From Bradyrhizobium ivorense (GTDB lineage: Bacteria > Pseudomonadota > Alphaproteobacteria > Rhizobiales > Xanthobacteraceae), in assembly GCF_900696085.1 (NCBI RefSeq), contig NZ_CAADFC020000004.1, forward strand, positions 1,247,501-1,311,500: a stretch of DNA of 64,000 bases, written 5' to 3'. This document shows positions 38,839 to 47,696 of the stretch, in pieces. Each line of letters begins with the position of its first letter. Positions within the stretch are counted from its first letter, which is position 1. The notes under the pieces were generated by a model. That model was not told the origin of the DNA, made no database searches, and saw only the letters and a program-made list of their open reading frames with translations. The position numbers and the translations under genes were made by a program.

Positions 38839-40533
38839 GTGTACGACTACATTATCGTCGGCGGCGGCTCGGCAGGGTCGGTGCTGGCCCACCGGCTGTC
38901 GGCCAAGAGCGCCAACAAGGTTCTCCTGTGCGAAGCCGGGCAGGACACGCCGCCCGGCAACGAGCCGGCCGAAATCCGGGACAGCTATCCAGGTACCGCC
39001 TATTTCGATCCGCGCTTCCACTGGACCGAGCTCAAGGTCACGACCCAGGTCGTCAGCCACAACAATCCGGACGAACGGCGTCCTCCCTTGCGCAAATACG
39101 AACAGGCGCGCGTGCTCGGCGGCGGCTCGTCGATCAACGGACAGATGGCCAACCGCGGCGCGCCGACCGACTACGATGAATGGGAAGCGCGCGGCGCGGC
39201 CGGCTGGAGCTGGAACGACGTGTTGCCGTTCTTCAAGAAGGTCGAGCGCGATCTCGATTTCGACGGACCGTACCACGGCAAGGACGGCCGTATTCCGGTG
39301 CGCAGAATCCCGAGGGAGCACTGGACGCGGCATTCGCAGGCTTTTGCCGAAGCATTCCAGCAAGCCGGCCATCAATTCATACCGGATCAGAACGGCGAGT
39401 TCGTCGACGGCTATTTCCCGGTGACCCACTCCAACCAGGCCGAGCAGCGCGTCTCCGCCGCCATGGGCTATCTCGACCGCGAGACGCGCCAGCGCGCCAA
39501 CCTCACGATCTCCACCAACACCCAGGTCAGAGAACTGCTGTTCGAAGGCACGCAATGCGTCGGCGTCAAGGCGAAGGTCGACGGGCGCGAGCAGGAATTC
39601 CGCGGCCGCGAGATCATTCTGTCCAGCGGCGCCATCCATTCGCCGGCGCATCTGCTGCGCGCCGGCATCGGCCCGGTCGGCCATCTCCGCGACATGGGCA
39701 TTCCGGTCCGAATGGGCCTCGCCGGCGTCGGCCAGCGCCTGATGGATCATCCCTCGATTTCGCTGTCCTCCTTTGTCCGCCGCGGCGCGCGCATGAACGA
39801 GCACACCAGGCGCCACATGCAGCTCGGCCTGCGCTATTCGTCCGGGCTGCCCGATGTGCCGAAGGGCGACATGTTCGTCGTCGTGCTCAGCAAGTCGGCC
39901 TGGCACGCGGTCGGCGCGCAGATCGGCTCGCTGCTGACATTCGTGAACAAGACCTATTCCGAGACCGGACAGATCAAGCTGGCCTCGCGCGAGCCCGAGG
40001 CGGAGCCGATCGTCGAGTTCAATTTGTTGTCCGACCGGCGCGACCTCGATCGCCTGATGAGCGGTTTCCGCAAAATGGCCGCCGTGCAGATGAGCGATGC
40101 GGTCAAGGCGGTGACGGACAAGCCGTTCCCGGCCTCCTACACCGACCGCGTGCGCAAGATCGGCGTCGTCAACAACAAGAACCGAATCCTGACCAACATC
40201 GCCGCGATGCTGATGGACGGCCCGGCAGCGCTGCGCCACTACATGATCGACAATTTCGTGGTCGAAGGCTTCAGCTTCGATGACGTGATCAACGACGACG
40301 AGGCGCTGGAAAGCTTCGTGCGCAAGGGCACCATCGGCGTGTGGCACGCCTCATGCTCTTGCCGCATGGGGCGCGCCGATGATCCGATGGCGGTGGTCGA
40401 TACCCAGGGCCGCGTCAAGGGCATCCAGGGCCTGCGCGTCGTCGACGCCTCGATCTTCCCGGTGGTGCCATGCGCCAACACCAATTTTCCGGTGCTGATG
40501 TCGGCGGAGAAGATCGCAGCAGCAATGCAGTGA
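38839..40533 (+). CDS. GMC-family FAD oxidoreductase
   Basis: The 564-residue flavoprotein belongs to the glucose-methanol-choline group. The FAD Rossmann motif YDYIIVGGGSAGSVLAHRL is at residues 2-20, then the ARVLGGGSSINGQMANRG block, the SGAIHSPAHLLRAGIGP motif and the C-terminal catalytic pair in GVWHASCSCRMG and NTNFPVLMSAEK. It oxidises an alcohol; the substrate is unknown. GTG at 38839 with AAGAGGAAG upstream. It ends in a stem-loop repeat. Confidence 0.92.
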   Translation: MYDYIIVGGGSAGSVLAHRLSAKSANKVLLCEAGQDTPPGNEPAEIRDSYPGTAYFDPRFHWTELKVTTQVVSHNNPDERRPPLRKYEQARVLGGGSSINGQMANRGAPTDYDEWEARGAAGWSWNDVLPFFKKVERDLDFDGPYHGKDGRIPVRRIPREHWTRHSQAFAEAFQQAGHQFIPDQNGEFVDGYFPVTHSNQAEQRVSAAMGYLDRETRQRANLTISTNTQVRELLFEGTQCVGVKAKVDGREQEFRGREIILSSGAIHSPAHLLRAGIGPVGHLRDMGIPVRMGLAGVGQRLMDHPSISLSSFVRRGARMNEHTRRHMQLGLRYSSGLPDVPKGDMFVVVLSKSAWHAVGAQIGSLLTFVNKTYSETGQIKLASREPEAEPIVEFNLLSDRRDLDRLMSGFRKMAAVQMSDAVKAVTDKPFPASYTDRVRKIGVVNNKNRILTNIAAMLMDGPAALRHYMIDNFVVEGFSFDDVINDDEALESFVRKGTIGVWHASCSCRMGRADDPMAVVDTQGRVKGIQGLRVVDASIFPVVPCANTNFPVLMSAEKIAAAMQ

Positions 40534-40534
40534 C

Positions 40535-40567
40535 GAGCTCCGTTCCGATGGAATCGGAACGGAGCTC
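40535..40567 (+). terminator. Long perfect stem-loop after the GMC gene
   Basis: A perfect 15-bp stem (40535-40549 with 40553-40567) and a 3-nt loop directly after the stop codon, followed by a T-rich stretch (TAGATTCTCGTTTTG). It acts as a plausible terminator between the GMC gene and the convergent SDR gene, and forms the left part of repeat family B copy 2. Confidence 0.6.
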
Positions 40568-40584
40568 TAGATTCTCGTTTTGAC

Positions 40585-40628
40585 GCGTTTTCTTCACGCG
40601 AACCGGCATCCACTTCGCTGGAAAACGC
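40585..40628. repeat. Dispersed short palindrome, family B copy 2
   Basis: A 44-bp unit (GCGTTTTC ... GAAAACGC) with internal GCGAA/TTCGC, matching 16522-16566. Here it is joined to the 15-bp stem-loop at 40535-40567, giving a roughly 94-bp composite element between convergent genes. Confidence 0.85.
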
Positions 40629-40631
40629 TCT

Positions 40632-41387
40632 CTAGTGCATCGCCATCGGGTTGCCGCCGTCGACGACGATGGTCTGCCCAGTGACGCTCTCCATCCGGCA
40701 ATAGGCCACCACGAGCTCGGCAATGTCATCGGCGCTGCCGGTGCGGCCGAGGACCGACTGGGCGCGCGCCGACTGCCGCATGGCTTCGGGCACCCGATCG
40801 GCCATGCGCGTGCCTTCCACCAGACCCGGTGCGATGCAGTTGACGGTGACTTCGGGCGCCAGCGTGACGGCCAGGCAATGCGTGAGATGGATCAGCGCCG
40901 CCTTGCTGACCGCGTAGGCGATGCTGCTGCCACCCGGCACGAGCCCGGCAATCGACGCGATGTTGACGACGCGACCGGCCTTGTGCCGCCGAAGTTCGGC
41001 AGCAAAGGCGCGCGCGAGCAGAAATGGGCCGCGGGTATTGGTTTCCTGAATCCGGTCCCAGATCTCCGGCGTGAGCGCGTCGAGCTCCTTGAACGGGATG
41101 CCGACATTCCACGCGGCGTTGTTGATCAGAATGTCCAACCGGCCAAAATGGCCGATGACGGCCGTAACGCATGCATCGATCGAGTTGGGATCACGCTGAT
41201 CCAGCTGCACTGCGTGGCTACGCCGGCCAGCGATCCGCAGCGCCTCGACCAACTCACCCGCGCGCGCCGCTTCCCCGACATAGGAAACCGCAACGTCCGC
41301 ACCGGCGGCGGCGAGAGCCCGGGCAATCGCTTCGCCGATTCCGCCCGTGCCGCCGGTGACCAATGCGACCTTTCCTTTGAGATCCAT
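40632..41387 (-). CDS. SDR-family NAD(P)-dependent oxidoreductase
   Basis: The 251-residue classical short-chain dehydrogenase has the cofactor motif VALVTGGTGGIGEAIA at residues ~7-22, the NNAAWN strand, the Ser of VVNIASIAG and the YAVSK catalytic Tyr/Lys near residue 155. The likely role is a ketone/alcohol redox step; FabG-like but without fatty-acid context. ATG 41387 follows GGAG. It is divergent from the phosphatase gene. Confidence 0.9.
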   Translation of the reverse strand: MDLKGKVALVTGGTGGIGEAIARALAAAGADVAVSYVGEAARAGELVEALRIAGRRSHAVQLDQRDPNSIDACVTAVIGHFGRLDILINNAAWNVGIPFKELDALTPEIWDRIQETNTRGPFLLARAFAAELRRHKAGRVVNIASIAGLVPGGSSIAYAVSKAALIHLTHCLAVTLAPEVTVNCIAPGLVEGTRMADRVPEAMRQSARAQSVLGRTGSADDIAELVVAYCRMESVTGQTIVVDGGNPMAMH

Positions 41388-41613
41388 AGCTTTCTCCTCG
41401 TTCGCACCAACGGCACCGCTCGGAGCCAAGGATACACGTTTCAACGCGGCCGGCAAAAATCGCGCGCCCAAGCCCTGTGGCATCGTCGCCATGCCCGTTG
41501 CGGCACGTCACAGCCGTCGCGCGAACGTCACATGCGCGTCAGCCAACGCCGGTAGTCAATGCCTCCTCCTCGAAACCACCCGCGCAAATTGCGCCGCGAA
41601 GATGGGGCATCAC

Positions 41614-43854
41614 ATGAATCTGAAGACGTTGCTTTCATTGATATCGGCGATGTCGCTCGCCGCATCGCTTTCCGGCGTTGCGCCGGCGCAGGCCGATCAG
41701 GACGGCAAGGATCGCGACAACGGCTCCGGCGATTTCCGCAATCAGGGCCAGGATGGTGATCAGGGCGGGGACCGCCAGGGCGGTGGCCATCACCGCCGCA
41801 AGCCGCGCGTGGTGCTGATCTCGCTGGACGGCGCCAAGCCCGATTGCATCAAGAAATTCATCGACGAAGGCGTGCTGCCGCGTGACGGCGGCCTGGCGCG
41901 GCTGAGCCACCGCGGCACGGTGGCAACGCAGAACGTGACGGCCTCGCCCTCGCTCACCGCGGTGTCGCACATCGCGATCGCCACCGGCTCGACCGCGGTC
42001 CACAACGACATCCCGTCGAACACGTTCGAGGCGGTGGTCGCCCCGATCACGTCGAGCATCAGCGGCTTCGCAGCGCCGATCGGCGGCTATCAGGAGAGCC
42101 CGCTCGGACCGTCGCCGCGTCCCACCGCGGCGCCGCTGTGGGTGCAGCTGCGCCAGCAGGGCAAGAAGGTCGCCACCGCGACCTGGCCGGGCGGCGACGG
42201 CGCCGACATCTCCATCAACGGCACCGTGGTGCAGCCCTCCACACCGACCCGTGTCACCGACTATACCGTGCCGTTCGGGGCGTTCGGCGGCATCGGGGCC
42301 CAGGGCTTCTCGCTGACCCGCGCCAACTTCGTCTCGGATCCGGCGATCGTCGCCGCCGTGCAGGCTTCCGGCCACTTCTCGTACAGCCCGGTGCTGGCCA
42401 CGTCGGCGCCGATCGAGACGTTTTCGTGCTCCTCGGCACAGACCGCGACCTGCTCGAGCGGGCAGACGCTCGACGTCAAATACGCGATCCGGGTGGCGGC
42501 GCTCGACACCACCAACGACAACAAGGTGAACTACGACACGCTGGTGTTCTTCGACACGACGCGCGGCATCACCGCAGGGCCGTTCCTCGCGCCCTCGACC
42601 GGTCCGGCCTACGCCAAGCTCGGCGGCGAGAATGCGCCGTTCTTCTTCGAAGGCAGCGGAGCCAAGGTCGGCGCCGCCTACTTCGTCTCGGCGCTGGCGC
42701 CCGACCTTTCGGTGGTGCGCTTCGCCCGCTACGGCGCCAACTTCATCCCGCACAACACGCCGGTGCTGGCCGATGTCGACGACATCAACAACAACATCGG
42801 GTTCTGGCGTCCGCAGGGTGACTTCCGTATTCCGGAGCGGTTGAGCCCCGGCTTTGCCAACTTCCCCGACCTCGAGATCGAGACGATGTACGAGGACATG
42901 GTGAAGACCTTCGTGCGCTACCAGGCCGATATAGGCGAGCGCGCGATCAAGAACCATCCCGACGCCGACCTCGTGATGGTCTACCTCGAGGAGCCCGACG
43001 GCTCCGAGCATCAGTTCCTGCTCACCGACCGCCGCCAGGGCACCAACCCGACCGACCCGAATTCGATCGGCGCCGGCCAGGACCCCGCCAAGGTGGCCCG
43101 CTACGCCTCGTACATCCGCTTCGCCTATCAGGCCGCCGACAAGGCGGTGAAGCAGATCGCCGATGCCGCCGGCCATAGCGCCAACGTCATCGTGGTGTCG
43201 GACCACGGCTTCGCGCCGTTCCACACCTCGGTCAGCATGACCAACATCCTGCGCAATGCCGGCATCGACACCAGCAAGCTGGGGATCCGCACCTCGGGTC
43301 CCGCGGTCAACATCTATGTCAACGAGCAGGGCCGCGAGCAGGGCGGCACCGTCGACGTTGCGACCTACAACGCGCTGGTGACGCAGATCACCAACGCGGT
43401 GAAGAGCGCGGTCGATCCCAACCCGCGGTTCAACTTCTCGCTCACGAACGGGCAGATCTTCACCGTGGTCGAGACCCGGCCGTTGCAATGCAGCGCCGGG
43501 CCCGGCCTGTGCACCAGCAAGACCATTGGCCAGGACTTCGGCGATGTGTTCGCGCTGATGGCGCCGGGCTACAATTTCGACGGCATCCAGAACCCCGGCG
43601 TCGCCCGCCTCGGCGATCCCTCGTTCAACGCGGCGACCACCACGCTATCGATGCCGAACTTCTACGGCGCCCATGGCCACGATCCCGAGTTGCCGACGAT
43701 GAGCGCGACCTTCATCGCCGCCGGCCCGCAGATCCGCGAGGGCGCCTCGATCCGGCGCATGCGCAACATCGACGTCGCCCCGACCATCATGAAGATCCTC
43801 GGCGTCAAGCCCAACCAGGTCGATGGCGAGGTGCTGCACGAGGTCCTGCGCTGA
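41614..43854 (+). CDS. Secreted alkaline phosphatase-superfamily protein (type I phosphodiesterase/nucleotide pyrophosphatase)
   Basis: The ~746-residue exported protein has a signal peptide (residues ~1-27, SLISAMSLAASLSGVAPAQA) followed by an acidic Asp/Gly/Gln-rich linker (~28-55) and a catalytic domain: VVLISLDGAKPDC (metal Asp), the SPSLTAVSHIAIATG Thr-containing nucleophile region, and NVIVVSDHGFAPF and YGAHGHDPELPTMSATFIAAGP (metal ligands). Such enzymes hydrolyse phosphodiesters or pyrophosphates. The start at 41614 is preferred; ATG at 41602 is the alternative. Confidence 0.88.
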   Translation: MNLKTLLSLISAMSLAASLSGVAPAQADQDGKDRDNGSGDFRNQGQDGDQGGDRQGGGHHRRKPRVVLISLDGAKPDCIKKFIDEGVLPRDGGLARLSHRGTVATQNVTASPSLTAVSHIAIATGSTAVHNDIPSNTFEAVVAPITSSISGFAAPIGGYQESPLGPSPRPTAAPLWVQLRQQGKKVATATWPGGDGADISINGTVVQPSTPTRVTDYTVPFGAFGGIGAQGFSLTRANFVSDPAIVAAVQASGHFSYSPVLATSAPIETFSCSSAQTATCSSGQTLDVKYAIRVAALDTTNDNKVNYDTLVFFDTTRGITAGPFLAPSTGPAYAKLGGENAPFFFEGSGAKVGAAYFVSALAPDLSVVRFARYGANFIPHNTPVLADVDDINNNIGFWRPQGDFRIPERLSPGFANFPDLEIETMYEDMVKTFVRYQADIGERAIKNHPDADLVMVYLEEPDGSEHQFLLTDRRQGTNPTDPNSIGAGQDPAKVARYASYIRFAYQAADKAVKQIADAAGHSANVIVVSDHGFAPFHTSVSMTNILRNAGIDTSKLGIRTSGPAVNIYVNEQGREQGGTVDVATYNALVTQITNAVKSAVDPNPRFNFSLTNGQIFTVVETRPLQCSAGPGLCTSKTIGQDFGDVFALMAPGYNFDGIQNPGVARLGDPSFNAATTTLSMPNFYGAHGHDPELPTMSATFIAAGPQIREGASIRRMRNIDVAPTIMKILGVKPNQVDGEVLHEVLR

Positions 43855-44307
43855 CCATGGGCTGATGATCTCAAGCCTCATCCGGTGGGCGCTGCCCGGC
43901 GCCCACCGGACTTCGCCTGTGGTGCGGCCCGGCCGCTTGCGCTCACTTTTACGCGAGCCGGCGCGGGGCTGCCGGCTCATCCGTTGCTGATGCGCTGATC
44001 GATCGCTTGGACCTCCGCCCGCTCGCCCGGCGGGGACAGGCCAAGCAAGCCCGGACATGCCTCGCATTTGGCTGCGTCCGCTCCACTCCCGAAGCGGAGT
44101 GCGGAACGTCCGAAGAACAAATTCAATTTCTTGCCCTCTTCGATGGACACTGTTGCCGGCGCTTCGGACCGATGCGGCGCGCCTGCCGGAAAGGCGCACC
44201 TGCGGCGCGATCGCGTGACATAACGTCAGCAAACAAGTATTTTCATCGGCCCGCCGTCCCGGCCCATTGAGGATTCCCAGTAAATTTTTCCCGCAAGGAG
44301 GACGGAT
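43855..44307. other. Intergenic region upstream of the GH17 gene
   Basis: About 450 bp between two same-strand genes. An 11-bp perfect stem with 6-nt loop lies at 43882-43909, 28 bp after the phosphatase stop. The rest (43910-44290) is somewhat lower in GC near 44100-44150 and 44220-44300. No gene is supportable. Confidence 0.45.
43882..43909 (+). terminator. Stem-loop after the phosphatase gene
   Basis: CCGGTGGGCGC (43882-43892) pairs perfectly with GCGCCCACCGG (43899-43909) over a 6-nt loop. There is no downstream T-run, so Rho-independent termination is only suggested by position. Confidence 0.5.
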
Positions 44308-45912
44308 CTGGTTTCTCTCCGCATCCCGCTGGCGCTTCTTTCGATATCGCTGGGCGCCATCGCCGCCGTGTGGTGGTGGCTGGGCATACCTGTCCACCTG
44401 GTGCGCGCACCGCTCGATCCTGATGACAAGGTGCAATGCATCTCCTACGCGCCGTTCCGCAACAACCAGACATCGCTGGAGCCGGCGACGAAGGTATCAC
44501 GGGAGCAAATCGCGGAAGATCTCGCCGACCTCGCCAAAATATCCAACTGCATTCGCACCTATGCGAACGATCTGGGGCTCGACCAGATTCCCGAACTTGC
44601 GGCCAAGGCCGGGCTGAAGGTCATTCAGGGCATTTTCCTCGACCGTGACCGGCCGAAGAACGCAACGCAGGTCGCGACCGCGATCCGCCTCGCCAAGGAA
44701 TATCCGGACACCATCATCGCGCTCGTGGTCGGCAACGAGGTCTTGCTGCGCAAGGAAATGTCGGCGTCCGACCTCGGTACGCTGATCCGCTCGATCAAGG
44801 CGCAGGTCACCGTGCCCGTCACCTACGCCGACGTCTGGGAGTTCTGGCTCAGCAATCGCGAACTCGCCGACGCCGTCGATTTCATCACCATTCACATCCT
44901 GCCCTATTGGGAGAACGTCCCGATCCCAGCGGAACGTGCCGCCGCGCATGCCGACAGGATTCGCCAGGAGGTCGCGGCGGTGTTTCCGGGCAAGGAGATC
45001 TTCATCGGAGAAGTCGGGTGGCCGAGCCAAGGGCGGATGCGCGAGTCGTCGCTGGCCTCGCCGGTCAATCAGGCGCGGGTGGTCTCGGAGGTGCTCGACC
45101 TCGCCAAGCGGGAGCATTTTCGCGTCAATCTCTTCGAGGCCTATGACGAATCGTGGAAGCGGGAGATCGAGGGCACGATCGGCGGATATTGGGGCCTGTT
45201 CGATTCCGAGCAGCGCAAGCCGAAATATCCGCCCGGCGTTCCGATCAGCAATTTCCCGCTCTGGAAGCTGCAGATGGGCGCCGGGATAGCGCTGGCGATC
45301 CTGGTGTTCGCGACGGCGTGGCTGACCTCGCGCCGCAAGCCGAGGGAGGCCAGCCTCGCGTCATGGATCGCGGTCGGACTGTCGGCGACCAGCGCCGGGA
45401 TCCTGTTCGGCGTGGCCGCCCAGAAGATGGCCTATGAAAGTTACGGCGCGGGCGGCTGGCTGCTGTGGGGCGCGCTGCTGGCAGCGGCGACGGCTTCGCC
45501 GCTGTTCGGCGCCAACGCCCTGATGTCGGGTCGCGCAGCGCCCAGTTTTCTGGAGGTGCTGGGGCCGAAGGGCTACCAGACCGAATCGGTGCTGGCGACC
45601 ATGCATGGATTGGACTGGATCGTGACCATCGTGATCGGCACGGCGACCGCCATCGGCCTCGTGTTCGATCCGCGCTTCATCGACTTTCCCTATGCGGCAC
45701 TGAGCATGGCGGCGCTGCCGTTTGCGGCGGTGACGCTGCTCAATCCTCCCGGCAAGGGCGTCCGCCCGATGGCGGAATTGATCTTTGCCGGGATTTTTTT
45801 CGCAGCTGCGATCTATACCGGGCTCAACGAAGGGCCGGCCAATTGGCAGGCGCTGTGGACCTGCGCGGCCTTCATGCTGCTTGCGCTCACGCTATGGCGG
45901 GCGCGTGCCTGA
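44308..45912 (+). CDS. Membrane-anchored GH17 beta-1,3-glucan hydrolase/transglycosylase
   Basis: The product joins an N-terminal membrane helix, a GH17 catalytic domain (about residues 45-310) and a C-terminal region with about seven membrane helices. Both catalytic glutamates are visible: Glu144 in ALVVGNEVLLR and Glu235 in IGEVGWPSQG (numbered from 44308). GH17 proteins of Bradyrhizobium work on beta-1,3 glucans, including cyclic glucans, as transglycosylases. The start is uncertain: a near-perfect AAGGAGG (44295-44301) is followed 6 nt later by CTG 44308, which gives a full signal-anchor helix; the first GTG (44368) lies inside that helix and lacks a ribosome-binding site. Confidence 0.85.
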   Translation: MVSLRIPLALLSISLGAIAAVWWWLGIPVHLVRAPLDPDDKVQCISYAPFRNNQTSLEPATKVSREQIAEDLADLAKISNCIRTYANDLGLDQIPELAAKAGLKVIQGIFLDRDRPKNATQVATAIRLAKEYPDTIIALVVGNEVLLRKEMSASDLGTLIRSIKAQVTVPVTYADVWEFWLSNRELADAVDFITIHILPYWENVPIPAERAAAHADRIRQEVAAVFPGKEIFIGEVGWPSQGRMRESSLASPVNQARVVSEVLDLAKREHFRVNLFEAYDESWKREIEGTIGGYWGLFDSEQRKPKYPPGVPISNFPLWKLQMGAGIALAILVFATAWLTSRRKPREASLASWIAVGLSATSAGILFGVAAQKMAYESYGAGGWLLWGALLAAATASPLFGANALMSGRAAPSFLEVLGPKGYQTESVLATMHGLDWIVTIVIGTATAIGLVFDPRFIDFPYAALSMAALPFAAVTLLNPPGKGVRPMAELIFAGIFFAAAIYTGLNEGPANWQALWTCAAFMLLALTLWRARA

Positions 45913-46072
45913 GCAATGGCCAAGCGGTCCGATTGCTTCGCGGGAGGTCCATAAACCGCAGCGCAGGGGTTAGCCGCAATCGCTCTGCAGGCAGAGCAAT
46001 CGCGCTGGCGCAGCCGCAGGTCCGATCCGCTAGATCATCACCGTGCCCAAGTTCAACTGGACGGAGGGAAAG

Positions 46073-46345
46073 ATGATCTGGAGAAGCATCGTCAGATCCC
46101 GTGCGATCGGATCACATCGGCGATTGGTTGCAACCGCCGTTGTCTACGGACTTTCACTGGCCGTTCGCTTCACGTCGGCCGCGGGCGAGGAAACCGAAAT
46201 TCCGCCGCAAGTCGCGCTCAGCGCCAATTCCATGACGTCGATCATGGTGAACAACGGCGCCCGGACCATCTCCCAGAATTGGCCAGCGCCGGCTCAGCCG
46301 AGCCTGCAAGCCATGCGGGTGAAATCCCCCTGGCAATGCCAGTAA
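46073..46345 (+). CDS. Hypothetical small exported protein
   Basis: The 90-residue product has a basic N-terminus with a hydrophobic stretch (RLVATAVVYGLSLAVRFTSAA) that looks like a signal peptide, followed by a short, polar mature part (ETEIPPQVALSANSMTSIMV and a Pro/Gln-rich end). The ATG at 46073 is preceded by GGAGGG with ideal spacing; a GTG at 46043 is less likely. No family is recognised. It stands between the GH17 gene and the HlyD gene, but has no obvious link to either. Confidence 0.6.
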   Translation: MIWRSIVRSRAIGSHRRLVATAVVYGLSLAVRFTSAAGEETEIPPQVALSANSMTSIMVNNGARTISQNWPAPAQPSLQAMRVKSPWQCQ

Positions 46346-46517
46346 CGCCGGGCTGCCGCCTGCTTCCATAGCAGGCCCGGCTTTTCACTCCGTCGCGTCG
46401 CCATCGAGCGCAATCACCCGTCGCCCAAGCGGCGGTGGCGCCGCGCATTCCTGTTCAAGGCCATCCCGCATGCGCGGGTCGTCAAATCACCTCGCCGAGA
46501 TCGAGAAAGGGAGCGAC

Positions 46518-47696
46518 ATGGTTACCATCACAGCGATTTCCCAGGCTGCCGAAGTCAGCCGGGCCATAGCACCGGCGGAGGCCAAAAGTCCGGAAGCCAA
46601 GGCGCCGCCGGCCGCCCCGGACAAGCCCGGCACCGGCGTCCCATCGCGCGTCCCCCGACGCCTGCTCATTCCGCTGGCGGCAGTCGGCGCGGCGGCCACA
46701 CTCGTCCTCGCGACTTCAGCCCATTGGAATACTTGGGTGGGAGCGGCCGCAGTCCAGACCACCGACAACGCCACGGTGCATGCCGAGATGAGCCGGTTGA
46801 GCGCCCGGGTGAGCGGCAATGTCAGGCGCGTCCTGGTGCGGGATTTCCAGCGCGTCAAGGCCGGCGACCTGCTGATGGAGATCGAGCCGGCGGACTATGA
46901 CGCGGCCGTGGCGCAGGCCAAGGCGAGTGTCGCCGCGGCCCAGGCCACGCTCGACAATCTGGAGAATCAGAAGGCGCATCAACGCGCCGTCATCAGTCAG
47001 GCCGAGGCGCAGCGCCGCTCCGCCATCGCCCGCGAGCTGGAAACGCGGCAGGAGCTGGAACGGCAGGACCAGCTGCTGCGCGGCGGCGTCGCCGGCACCA
47101 AGCAGCGGCTGGAGCAGGCCACCGCCGCGCACGACACCGCCGGCGCCGCGCTGGCCGCGACTGAAGCCACGATCGAGGCGCAGCGCAGCCAGCTCGAGAT
47201 TCTGAACGGCGACGAGAATCTGCTGCGCGCAAAACTCCGCGCCGGCGAGGCGGACCTCACCACAGCGCTGCTGCGTCAGGGCTATACCCGCATCGTGGCG
47301 CCGTTCGACGGTGTCGTCGGCGAACGCATGGTTCAGGAAGGCAACTACGTCAATGTCGGCACCAATCTGATTGCCGTCGTGCCGCTGCCGAACGTCTATG
47401 TGGTGGCCAATTACAAGGAGACGCAGCTGACGCATGTGACGCCGGGCCAGCCGGTCGACGTCACTGTCGACACGTTCCCCGGCGTGGTGCTGCGCGGCAG
47501 CGTCGAGCGCATCTCCCCGGCCAGCGGATCGACCTTTGCCCTGCTGCCGCCGGACAACGCGACCGGCAACTTCACCAAGGTGGTGCAGCGCATCCCGGTC
47601 CGCATCGAGTTCGATCCCGGCCAGCCGCTGGTCGAGCGGCTGCGGCCGGGAATGTCTGTGGTCACGCACATCAAGATTGCCGGAGAGGCGTCATGA
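46518..47696 (+). CDS. HlyD-family membrane fusion protein (EmrA-like)
   Basis: The 392-residue periplasmic adaptor has a Pro/Ala-rich cytoplasmic tail, one membrane helix (~residues 52-70), a lipoyl/barrel half (VQTTDNATVHAEMSRLSARV), a long coiled-coil hairpin (~120-260, with QAKASVAAAQATLDNLENQK) and the return half (YTRIVAPFDGVVGERMVQEG). It links the inner-membrane MFS pump that follows with an outer-membrane channel. ATG 46518 follows AAAGGGAG. It overlaps the MFS gene by 4 bp. Confidence 0.92.
   Translation: MVTITAISQAAEVSRAIAPAEAKSPEAKAPPAAPDKPGTGVPSRVPRRLLIPLAAVGAAATLVLATSAHWNTWVGAAAVQTTDNATVHAEMSRLSARVSGNVRRVLVRDFQRVKAGDLLMEIEPADYDAAVAQAKASVAAAQATLDNLENQKAHQRAVISQAEAQRRSAIARELETRQELERQDQLLRGGVAGTKQRLEQATAAHDTAGAALAATEATIEAQRSQLEILNGDENLLRAKLRAGEADLTTALLRQGYTRIVAPFDGVVGERMVQEGNYVNVGTNLIAVVPLPNVYVVANYKETQLTHVTPGQPVDVTVDTFPGVVLRGSVERISPASGSTFALLPPDNATGNFTKVVQRIPVRIEFDPGQPLVERLRPGMSVVTHIKIAGEAS

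Noticed and set aside
41635..43488. A 617-codon frame opposite the secreted phosphatase
   Set aside because: Shadow frame; no recognisable domain and no ribosome-binding site.
43645..44436. A 263-codon minus-strand frame across the phosphatase end and GH17 start
   Set aside because: It overlaps two well-supported genes and has no recognisable protein features.
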